From Spongospora subterranea (lineage: Eukaryota; Endomyxa; Phytomyxea; Plasmodiophorida; Plasmodiophoridae): a stretch of DNA of 16,223 bases. The first letter of the stretch is position 1; each line of letters starts with the position of its first letter. The notes beneath the pieces were generated by a model that saw nothing but the letters and a program-made list of their open reading frames with translations, did not search any database and was not told where the DNA came from. Made by a program: the position numbers and the translations under genes. Of the stretch, positions 1 to 8,059 are shown piece by piece. The stretch lies in assembly GCA_900404475.1 (NCBI GenBank), contig OUQQ01000484.1, positions 1 to 16,223 on the forward strand, read 5' to 3'.

Positions 1-357
1 GAACCTGCTGTTCCCAATCATCCGCGGTTAAGAAATCTTCGACAGCATCGACACTAAGATTGGGAATGCCTAGAGAATATGAGGCATTATCACATTGGCC
101 GAGTTCTATATACCGTCTCCCGTTAACACCATAAAATCGAAGCATTCGGCGACGAGCTCGACGTTGGTTCGATCGATTCTATGCTGGAGAATGTCCTGGC
201 AGAAGTTGGAAATATCCTTGCCGAATGCCGTCCGCAAATTATTCCCTAGAGTTTCCGGAAATGTCCTTCCGTTCCCCTCACCCAATTTTTCAACTGACAG
301 CCGCCCGTTAGAGTTTTCGTACAATCCCACAACTTCTCCATCGCCAGCATTTGACAT
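1..357 (-). CDS. Fragment of an unknown minus-strand coding region, running off the left edge
   Basis: Reading leftwards on the minus strand, one frame is open from 357 to a stop at about 106 (83 residues). A second frame is open from about 110 to the window edge and contains a plausible soluble, acidic segment ending near DAVEDFLTADDWEQQ. The two frames overlap around 105-115 and would need either a small intron or a frameshift to join. I recognise no family. The sequence could be the 5' part of a gene lying to the left, or a decayed element. The opposite-strand frame at 95-460 is judged a shadow because it is rich in Ser/Pro and contains the poly-G run. Low certainty. Confidence 0.22.
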
Positions 358-411
358 TTGTATTGGCCGGATATCCGTGATTAAATGTACATTGAAAGAG
401 GCCAGGAACCC

Positions 412-423
412 GGGGGGGGGGGG
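412..423. repeat. Poly-G run of 12 (poly-C on the other strand)
   Basis: Twelve consecutive G bases follow CCC at 409-411. A homopolymer of this length is G-quadruplex-prone and is also a common place for sequencing or assembly length errors. It lies in non-conserved sequence, so no reading frame depends on it with confidence. Confidence 0.9.
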
Positions 424-1011
424 CCAGAATCCTGGGGTTTACGGTATGGACTGTACGTAGGTAGCTGCAGTCGAAAGACGTCTCCGCCAGCACCAACGTC
501 TTTAGAAAATATTATTTAGATTGTGAAGTCAGTAGAGTCAGTCGGGACCTGAACAGTCTACCTCCAGAAAAATGTCAACATAGGGGCATGTGGTTCAAAA
601 TTTGTTTGAAGTCTGCAAATGATTACTGGTCACTTGAAAGCTATTGAACTTGGGCATCATTAGCGGAGTTTGGACAGGAAACCATTGTTCGAGTTTAGTC
701 TTTCGAAAGACCGGTACTATGTTGTATCAGGTTTCAGGTGCCCTTGTTCTAATTTGGCGTTTTTCGATGCTGAAAGACTCCCTGTCCTGTCGTAACTTAT
801 GAGCATTCCACCACGAACACATCAACGCAAGACGCCAACGTCAGATAAGAACACAAACACTATGGGCCAACTATCTGCGGCTAAGTCTCGAAACTTTCCA
901 TCAGTAGAATGGCTAAGATGATGCGAACATAATATCAACATCTATTACTATAGGGATTTTGCTGACACGACTGACGACATGAATATTACAGATTAATATG
1001 GTGATAAATAT
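424..1011. other. Stretch without a recognisable gene
   Basis: I see no open frame with family resemblance on either strand. The stretch is of average composition, with many stops in all frames. It lies downstream (3') of the minus-strand homeodomain gene and may hold its 3' untranslated region near 950-1011, followed by decayed mobile-element sequence. Confidence 0.4.
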
Positions 1012-1842
1012 TTATTCGACTTTGCGGAGCTCATTGATTATATCATTTACAACTTCGATGGGAAGAGATTCTTGCGTCCTTGTCATGGGAAATATCCCAG
1101 CCGATCGACTGTGCACATCAAAACCAAAGTTTTTCACTAGAGGACGCCAGACTCGCATTCTCACCTATGTTGATTTGAACAATTACACAATGTTTCCAAG
1201 AGATAAATATATTGTAGCCTACGTTGACAAACCAGTTATTAACCTGACTAAAACTGATTCCTGCTTCAGCGGCGATAGCTTCTTTTTGAGTATTATTCGG
1301 ATATGGATGAGTTAAGTTTGCTAAAAACCATCTCTTCATCACATTACTCGCTTCAACGCCGCTAGACACCGGAGTAGTAGCTTTTGAGGGTTGGACCTCG
1401 ACATCGCGCGAGATAGCCTGCGATTGATTAGCACAACAACAAACGGATGGTTCAATTCATTGACCTCTTGAAGCATCAGGTTGAACAGTTCGGCAAAACG
1501 ACGTCGAATTCGGACGACACATGTTGCTATTGCCATTACCGGTAATGTATGAGCAGCTTGTAAAAGATCACGGCACACCTCTTGATATCGCTCCATCAAC
1601 AACCTCAGATACGAATCAAGCTCCGGACGATGCTGGATCGATGCATCTACGCCCTCTAACGGCGACTGAATAAGTTTCTCAAGAACCATTGCCGTGATTG
1701 GCCCAGGACACAACCCACAGTTGTATCCATATCGTCTCGGCAACGTCATGCCGAGGGATACACTTTGAGTATGGACCGCCTGATGCGCTCGTCCACGAGA
1801 AGATATTTGGCTCGGTGGACGAGCACTGTACCGATCTTCCAC
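1012..1842 (-). CDS. TALE-class homeodomain transcription factor, BELL-like C-terminal half
   Basis: Predicted nuclear DNA-binding protein of about 241 residues in three exons on the minus strand: 1465-1842, 1223-1417 and 1012-1164. The introns are 1418-1464 (47 bases) and 1165-1222 (58 bases), both GT-AG and both phase 0. The homeodomain carries the TALE hallmark HPYP (about residues 163-166) followed by QVNNWFVN (about 184-191). The second intron falls directly after this N, and the next exon continues VRMRVWRPLV, so the invariant W, F, N and R of the recognition helix (WFxNxR) are all present. That continuation resembles the BELL group (NARVRLWKPMV). Exon 1 includes an acidic/amphipathic segment, PELDSYLRLLMERYQEVCRDLL (about 73-94), loosely like a KNOX2/MEINOX dimerisation region. 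The basic N-terminal arm usual before helix 1 is not evident. The start at 1842 is uncertain; ATGs for MTLPRR and MVLEKL are alternatives. Confidence 0.72.
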
Positions 1843-3089
1843 TGCACGGACAAAAAAGTCCGAACCCCAACAGTGCCAAAAGAGAACAGAGTACCCATTA
1901 AGGGAGCCGTAAAATCACTGGCTTCATTAAATGGTCACGGACTGTAATCATGAGCACCTGACTGTGAGGAGGCCGCGGCAGGAGTCACTGACTCACTGTT
2001 TGGGGTACACAGTCGCGGATTGACTGAGATATGACTGGGCCGATGCGGAACACCCCGGTCACAGCGTCGTGGACAATACAGGTTTGGATGTTCCGGTTGT
2101 GGCATCAACGAAAACCCCTTTCTATTTTAAGTTTTAACGGACGCAAAATGACGTTTAAACATCAAACGGGTGATGGCGGCTATTTTAATAGCAGCCTGGC
2201 TCGTCAAAATTTGGGCCACTGTTCTGCCGTCGTTAATGGAAGTATTCGGGAGGTGAGGGGTCACCCTTGCCGTTCTTTGGGTGAACCCCTCTTGTTTCTC
2301 GATACAATGGATGCCAGAGACGAGGTACTCTACACCTTCTAGGTTTTATCACAAATGCTAATTTGACTCGATGGCAACAACAGAACCTTGCGAAAGCTCC
2401 GCAAGAGGTTCTCGCTGATATCTTCTGTCCGTTTTACTGCCTGAATTGGCATGCGGTGATCAACAGGGGGCATTATATGAGAACTGGGAACTGTCTTTCC
2501 GATAAGTTCAGAACTATCGAGCAACCGGGAATGTCGTCAATTCTGGGGTTTTCGACCTCGGTGCTGGAAGGCACCACCTTGCATCGCTTGTGCGGTTGGG
2601 GCCAGCAAACAATTACAAGGATCATCACATCGATTCTTTTGTGAGTGTAATGTTCTGTGCGAGAATCCGTCCGAAGCGACCCGATCCGACTCGAACCGGC
2701 AAGTTTCTGAGACATTTTCATCTTTGAGGAGGCCAGTAAAGTGCCGAAACTATATTCTTCGAGTCCATTTTGATTTTTGTTTATTTTTCGACTCATTGAT
2801 CGACAACCACACTGTGTTTTTGGCTCCAATATATTTACTCGACCAGAGAATAGGTGACCTATCGCCTCTCAATACTCTCTTCAGATAATGGCTTTGAACT
2901 ACTTCAGAAAAATAAATAACCCATTACTGCTCAGCCACGACATCAAATACAGTGCCCAAATCGATTTGGAATTGGCGGTTTCAACACTGCGTTGGGGTCT
3001 CAGGATTACGAGCTGAACCCGGGTGCCAACACGCACACACACTCAATCGAGGTAGATTTGGTGGACAATAATTAGAAAACGTATTAGAG
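1843..3089. other. Long stretch without a recognisable gene
   Basis: Several open frames of 60-118 codons exist on both strands (for example 2031-2342 plus and 2473-2829 minus), but none shows domain signatures, convincing composition or splice-compatible continuation. A small hairpin (CGGAC, A6 loop, GTCCG) lies at about 1846-1861, and a short CA-rich microsatellite near 3030-3042. The most likely explanation is promoter and 5' sequence of the homeodomain gene followed by decayed repetitive DNA. Confidence 0.4.
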
Positions 3090-3570
3090 CTACGGCCAAA
3101 AGCACAATTTCTCTATCATACAATTCAAGAAATAAGAGCCTTGATCGGAAACCACAATTTTAACAATTCCGAACTCGTGAACCAGTCCAATGAAGATGAA
3201 GCTGTAATCGAAATCGATAATGCTGTTTGGACGTGTTGTTTCTGCAGATTCGCCGAACGCTTTGGAACACGCTTTCTTTGTTTTCCGGTAAGACAATGTA
3301 GGCATTTATCCACAAACTCTTTGGTACCCTTTCGGATTGCTTTCCAGTAGAACTGGATAATTAGTGCTTGATGTTGAACACCGTCCACGATGACCTGGTC
3401 CAAAATGTGCTATAATCATCAAATGGAGGTGCAGAGTAAAATCGTCCAAATGGATGTAAACGATGTCTGTCTCAGAAATATATATACCAGAAACGTTCTT
3501 GACAAAAACCATACCGGCGTTGTTAATTTCACTCGAAAATTCGCAGATTGCTGGCTTCAAGATTATTTGG
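3090..3570 (-). pseudogene. Integrase remnant of the gypsy element
   Basis: Minus-strand landmarks: an N-terminal region ending MIIAHFGPGHRG (about 3415-3380), the first half of the HHCC zinc-binding domain; then, in a shifted frame, FVDKCLHC (about 3315-3292), the CxxC half; then FDYSFIF and IVVSDQGSYFLN (about 3165-3130), which matches the second catalytic aspartate (SDQGxxF) of the DDE core. At least two frameshifts separate these pieces. The remainder of the core, with the catalytic glutamate, is not visible downstream. The two His and two Cys are intact. Confidence 0.72.
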
Positions 3571-3639
3571 GCTAACCTGGGTTACTCGAAGTCTGTTTGC
3601 GGAAACGGTGCTTCGAGAATGGGCAATTTGCTGGAGAGC

Positions 3640-3965
3640 AAGTAGTGTATGAATATAGTAATGGAGATAAAGGAATAAGAGTAGGGAAGAAGGATAACAT
3701 TGGGATGGTCAGAAAACAAAAAAGACGGTAGTGGATAGGAAAGCATAAGGGGGGAGTCAATAGAAGGAGTGAAGGCAGTGGCGAATCGGGAAAAGGGTGA
3801 TACATTTATTGATATAGGTGTGAAGGTGAGGTAATCAGGAAGGGGGAGGCGGTTTGAAGCGAAGGGAGGGTAAGGAAAGGGATGGAGACGAAGGCGGAAA
3901 ATATAGGGAAGAGGTGTGGTTGGAGATGGAAAATAGGAAATATGGAGTAGGGAAAACATTAGGAG
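3640..3965. repeat. Purine-rich, strand-asymmetric block inside the retroelement
   Basis: On the plus strand this block is almost entirely A and G with T, and C is very rare. Many short GGA/GAA/AGG-type words occur without a clean tandem period. It lies exactly between recognisable RNase H (ending about 3985) and the beginning of integrase (about 3570). The minus-strand frame 3582-3998 is open across it, but the translation is a low-complexity mix of F, P, S, L, I and Y, as any pyrimidine-rich strand would give. I read it as inserted or expanded simple sequence, not a gene. Confidence 0.6.
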
Positions 3966-3979
3966 GTTTGGCTTATCGG

Positions 3980-4510
3980 GATAACCTAATTGGCCCATCG
4001 TTGAACCGCGTCAAAAATGTGACAAGGTTCCTGTTCAGATATTGCCCATTGAGCTGCGATACCTTTGAAGGAATTTGAGAAACAGGCGAGAGGCTCATAC
4101 GATTGCTTATGCAAAGGTAGTCGAACTTGAAGTGGTCATGATTATCGAGTGGGAAGAGCCTGAAACATCTGTAAACAGGCAACGATCGTAGTCGTCACGG
4201 GGATGAATCAAATTGCAGTATGTGAAATTGCATTGTTTAGTGCCCTTAAAAGCCTCTTCATGCTCGTTGATCCAGAACTGGTCGGTGATAATTCGCCGAG
4301 CGGAATATTCGATACGTCGAGGCGTTGCCTGCAACAAAATACACTAACAAGTTCTCAAAGCTGAATAAAACCGCTCAAAATTGATAATAACCCATGTTGC
4401 AGTGAAAATACACTGCATCAGATCTGCTGCTGTAGCAGGATGGGGCATATTAACGAGTGCTGATAAACGATCCGGATCATGTCGACAACCATCTTGTGAG
4501 TATCATCTCC
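3980..4510 (-). pseudogene. RT-RNase H connection and RNase H remnant
   Basis: On the minus strand, DPDRLSALVNMPHPATAADL (about 4475-4415) matches the connection domain after gypsy RT, which normally reads DPDR-hx-L-h-P-PTTA-LMQ. It is followed by ARRIITDQFWINEHEEAFKG and LIHPRDDYDRCLFTDVSGS (about 4300-4130), the start of the RNase H fold with the first catalytic aspartate in FTDxS. A further QRWAN at about 4003-3989 fits the later '(S)QxRW' RNase H motif in another frame. The domain then ends abruptly where the purine-rich block begins. Confidence 0.68.
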
Positions 4511-4599
4511 CGAATTATTTTTGCTTCCTTGAGAAAGAATCTGCATCTGGATGCGGTCAGTTTTAAACCGCAATGATGGCAGAGTTTGATATGTTGTTT

Positions 4600-5060
4600 T
4601 AGACTGATAGTATCATATCTTCATTATGTGCATGGGCCAATATTCGTTAATCCAGATTAGTAGTTGTTGCAGCGACAGTTCAGGCCTAAAATGTGTTCCA
4701 TACCTCTTTGGAAGGCGAATACACAATTAGAATTGCCTTCCTGAGGGGGGAACCATACCGAGATGAGCCATCATTGACTGAGATTCAATAGCTCCAGTGA
4801 TCGGAAATTGTCAAAAATCTTTAAATGCATCCAAAACTGAGAATACCATGGATGTCTATAGGTTTGATCCAACGGCATAGGCCAAGCGCAACGTTGGACC
4901 ATTGGTTTAGGAACGCGAAGATCACAACTGAACGAAGAGTGCTATTTGCACCACTTTTGGCCACTGGTGACGCCAACTGACACTTGGGATTGAGGTAGAC
5001 GAATTTGAATTTGTTGAACTGCTTGAAATGGTCCTCAAAAACATCCTCTTGCCATGGTGG
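4600..5060 (-). pseudogene. Reverse transcriptase remnant of the gypsy element
   Basis: Minus-strand landmarks in order: FKQFNKFKFVYLNPK (about 5035-4985), equivalent to the start of the RT fingers; CAWPMPLDQ (about 4895-4870), equivalent to the 'x-WPMPxLD' segment; and LLIWINEYW (about 4663-4634), at the position of the catalytic YxDD-type box, where the usual IDD has decayed to INE. Frames shift several times between these landmarks and stops interrupt them. Order and spacing are as expected for Ty3/gypsy RT. With the catalytic aspartates lost, the copy cannot encode an active enzyme. Confidence 0.7.
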
Positions 5061-5299
5061 TTGTTGACGAGACTTAACAGCGTCAGGGCTCCTACAACTA
5101 TAGGATCCACCTTAACTGTCGGGTCCAGGACCAATATTCAATTGAGCAACATCATGATCGTCTTGAAAAGGCTTGACAAAACCTGAACAGAAGCAGCAGA
5201 ACCGCTGTTGGTCCTTGCATCATCATTGACATCTAGGTTCTGTTCGAGTTGATGCTCTAGTTGTTGCGGCTCGGCAATGGTTTGAAAACAACGTTGCCC

Positions 5300-5560
5300 T
5301 AAACCACACAACTGTTTCTCCACATCTGTGCCAAGGAATAAGAGCAGCGGTCGACCTAATCGGGAATATTCAGTGTCGGCACGAGAACCCAGTGTTGTCT
5401 GACGGTGACTCTTCCACCAATACAAGAAGGTGTGAATTGATTGAGGAACCGTCGCCCAACGAAAATGTTCGTGAACCTGGTCGAGTTTATGGATCTGCTG
5501 TTTGTAGAACCTGCCACGTATTGGTTCCTATGACAGTACAATCAGCACCGTCATCAATTG
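5300..5560 (-). pseudogene. Retropepsin-like aspartic protease remnant and linker to RT
   Basis: On the minus strand the segment 5541-5555 encodes DDGAD within TIDDGADCTVIG, matching the retropepsin active-site pattern (D-S/T-G-A, hydrophobic context) with D in place of the usual S/T. Downstream, at about 5355-5310, GRPLLLFLGTDVEKQL matches the conserved 'LLGRPLL-LGxDV' segment that follows retroelement proteases. The two pieces are in different frames. The plus-strand frame over 5392-5712 is a shadow of this region. Confidence 0.55.
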
Positions 5561-5760
5561 TGGTTGGTACACGGTATCTCCGACAGCCAATTCAACTGAT
5601 CTTTATTAGCTTCCGCACTGGAGTCGATTGTAGAACAATTGGCGTATCCTTTGAAGATTCGGGAACGAAATGGATTTTTGGAACTCGTCATTCAGTGGGA
5701 ATTTCATTGTGAATCTGATTTACCGCATTAATCCAATTGATACGACCTGAATTACCATCG

Positions 5761-7178
5761 ATTCCATCTACATGATCATAATGGTAGTCCTCCTCATTTT
5801 CGAACCTTTAACCTCAGACATTGATGCCTGCTCCTGAGGCTTGTTGATTGCGGTTTTCAAACAAGGCCGCCCAGAACGCGTTTGCGATGGCTAGTTGCAC
5901 AATTTCACGATCTCTTCGCTACTCATGCGTAAAATTCGGCCTCTGAGAATTGAAACTTCTAATCGTTAACCTGAAGGCTAACTTCACGTAAAACCTTTTG
6001 AGTTTGCCCTGAAGCCCATTTACGACATGTTCTTACATTATTGAGGACCTCCCTGACAATGTATACCCGAACCAGGAACATGACTACCTGTTCTGCTCCA
6101 GTTTACCACCCCCCAATACGAATAATTCGGATATGGGTCTCCCGAACTGACATCCTGACGGAAATTGCTGTTCCCATGAGATGATTCTGACATTCCGAAT
6201 CGAATAAATCTTTCAATAGAAGATTTGGGGATATGATCAAATTTCGTGACGTCGCTTCTGGCTGAAATTGCAGTGGTTAACAGATGACGGTCGAGGTCTT
6301 GACCCAGTATTAATGGATATTTGGTTCATACCATAGGGTTAATCTGCAGGTCGGAAAGGGATCGCACCTAACAAGGGTCACACTTCCTCAAACAGACTCT
6401 GGTCAATTGAATGATATTTAGCGGGAATTCTGTCGTCGTCTTCATCAATAAACTCTAAAGCGAGGGTGCGCGGCCTGCATTGACTCGTGCGTTAAGGTCT
6501 CCAAGATGTTGCTCGAACTTTACAAGATCATTTGGTTTCAACATTCTTCTATTCAGGATTGAGCGATTCTACCCGGGTTCAACCAAAAGAAATCGTTCGA
6601 AAATGGCTCGACCAGCCGATTCGAACCCCAATGTTGTTTCCCAGATCAGTCGAAACGGGGCGCCCAAAATTCATTTCCCGATTGCCCCCGGTATTGAGAT
6701 TGAGATCAGAGGGTGTTTTGTTGTCGGGTTCGGTCGTCCAGGGACTGTTGGAGCTCTCCCCAACCTGCTCATGACCCAAATCAATCGGCTTCGGGTCGAC
6801 AAAGATCGTCCAACAGGATCATCTGTATATAATGAAGTCCAGTTTTGAAAAGGAGGAACGACTTCGTGGTTCAAATAGTGCAGAACTCTGGGTCGTGAAA
6901 ATGAAGTCAATATTGAGCAAAAAATCACGACACCGACACAATCCCGTGATTTATATCCTCTGCTATTTGTAAAAAAAATGCTGTTTAGAAGAGAGCCCTG
7001 CCCCTGAAGACCAAGTGCAGAGATGAGGGCGAATGGTGTATTGGATAACTTGAATGAAACGATTTGATGGGATGGCAAATATTACAACAAAAGGGGGACG
7101 ATTCGGAGCAGGTATTCCAATCATTGACAGAGCTGGGGGTTTAACAACTGATTCTGGGTTTGGTGAATTGACACGATA
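5761..7178. other. Stretch with no confident gene; possible decayed gag and flank
   Basis: From 5761 to about 6450 all frames are short. On the minus strand a Gly/Ser-rich run near 6230-6050 could be the remains of the retroelement gag, but no CCHC zinc knuckle is visible. From 6480 to 6848 on the plus strand a 122-codon frame is open, overlapped by 80- and 135-codon frames; base composition is closer to that of the genes to the right. I recognise no family in it. An A8-type run occurs at about 6970. The last part (7080-7178) is probably the 3' untranslated region of the RNF181-like gene. Confidence 0.35.
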
Positions 7179-7610
7179 TCACAGCGGCTGACGTGAGTAC
7201 GACTCAATATCCATCTCGTTGACTAGAACTGGTTCAGTTGGCAGTTCATAACGGCACAAGGGACATGTGTTTTGGCGCTCTAGCCATGGAAGAATGCAGC
7301 TGCGGTGGAAGAAATGGTCCTAGGAATATGTCGCAAATGAGTACCGTTCGTTAGGGTGTCAACAAACAATCAGGGGGCGAAGCAATACGCATGGGAGGGT
7401 GAGCGCCTTCGAACCCACGACGAAATCCTCGAAGCAAACGGCACATGACGACACGCTGGCGACCGTGGACTCGCATAGAGCCTCGATCGCCACCTGGGCG
7501 GTCTTCGGGAAGTGCCGTTCGTCCCCGACATCAACGTAGACCCAGATGATATGGAACGGCATGCCAAACACGAGCCCACGAGGCGGGATCCGAGGTGGAC
7601 GAGTCTCCAT
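7179..7610 (-). CDS. RING-H2 E3 ubiquitin-protein ligase, RNF181-like
   Basis: Predicted to bind a ubiquitin-charged E2 and pass ubiquitin to substrates. Two exons on the minus strand, 7389-7610 and 7179-7319, are separated by a 69-base GT-AG intron (7320-7388, phase 0). Spliced, they give about 120 residues. The RING-H2 signature is complete: C56, C59, C74, H76, H79, C82, C93 and C96 (C-X2-C, C-X-H-X2-H-X2-C-X10-C-X2-C). The second exon reads [20 protein letters not shown] and then CRYELPT, which is very close to animal RNF181; [13 protein letters not shown] just before the RING also fits that family. The intron splits the RING directly after its third cysteine. Human RNF181 is about 153 residues, so the N-terminus here is short. 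The start at 7610 (METRPP) is the best in-frame ATG, but an upstream exon is possible. It diverges from the CABLES-like gene. Confidence 0.85.
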
Positions 7611-8059
7611 AATTCGATCTGAATGAGTGGCGAATACCCATGGCGCACCCAACGCCAATCAACACCGTCTACCGTTGGGTCATTTCACCGGTTAATAAAT
7701 GGGATTCACACACAGGTTATAATATACATGCCACGGAGTTTATGTAACCCGTTTTCCTCATACATTTTTGACCCCCCTTGAAACGTCCAGAAATTGACAA
7801 ATTTCTAGTAATAAAACCAGTTCCGTATTGTGGCTCGGTTTTTGTTTTGATGATTATGATGTAGGTCGTGGCCGGGCGATTTCCAGGGGAATCGCGAGGG
7901 CTGTTTTGCTTACGGAACCGGCGGGGGGAATGTTGTTAGATCTCACGGAGTGTAGGTGGGTATTGTAATTGACGGGCGATCCCCCCCGGTCGGTTCATGT
8001 ACCGCCATATTCCGGGTTGAACAATCATCATCATCGCCATATCGGTTGCCCCGGACCTG
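7611..8059. promoter_or_regulatory. Shared divergent promoter region between RNF181-like and CABLES-like genes
   Basis: About 450 bases separate the two predicted start codons, which point away from each other. The region holds a TATA-like AT stretch (TATAATATAC near 7718-7728) and a G/C-rich part nearer the CABLES start (about 7865-7990, with a G6 run at 7923-7928). No experimentally known site can be assigned. Some of it may be 5' untranslated sequence or an unrecognised first exon of either gene. Confidence 0.45.

Larger units (their letters stand above)
3090..5760 (-). mobile_element. Degenerate Ty3/gypsy-type LTR retrotransposon (pol region)
   Basis: Read on the minus strand, pol domains appear in the canonical Ty3/gypsy order: aspartic protease (~5540), protease-RT linker (~5330), reverse transcriptase (~5060-4600), RNase H (~4500-3980) and integrase (~3570-3090). 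All are broken by stops and frameshifts, so the copy is inactive. I could not identify gag or a pair of LTRs; gag may lie in 5760-6400 on the same strand, where a weak glycine/serine-rich frame exists. The style of the integrase H2C2 region and of the RT-RNase H connection recalls elements of oomycetes and other zoosporic eukaryotes; this is recollection, not a search result. A purine-rich block of about 330 bases separates RNase H from integrase. Confidence 0.8.

Noticed and set aside
1418..1440. A 23-base intron GTTGTT...CGCAG in the homeodomain gene
   Set aside because: A 47-base intron using the same acceptor and a better donor (GAG|GTCAAT, 1464) also keeps the frame and fits the size of the other introns.
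3582..3998. Minus-strand 138-codon frame across the purine block
   Set aside because: The translation is low-complexity F/P/S/L/Y expected from any pyrimidine-rich strand; openness is explained by the lack of TAA/TAG/TGA in such composition.
5392..5712. Plus-strand 106-codon frame
   Set aside because: It lies antisense to the protease region of the gypsy element and has no recognisable motif.
6590..6650. T-arm-like GGTTCGAATC on the minus strand, possible tRNA
   Set aside because: The bases on either side of the loop do not pair, and no acceptor, D or anticodon arms could be folded around it.
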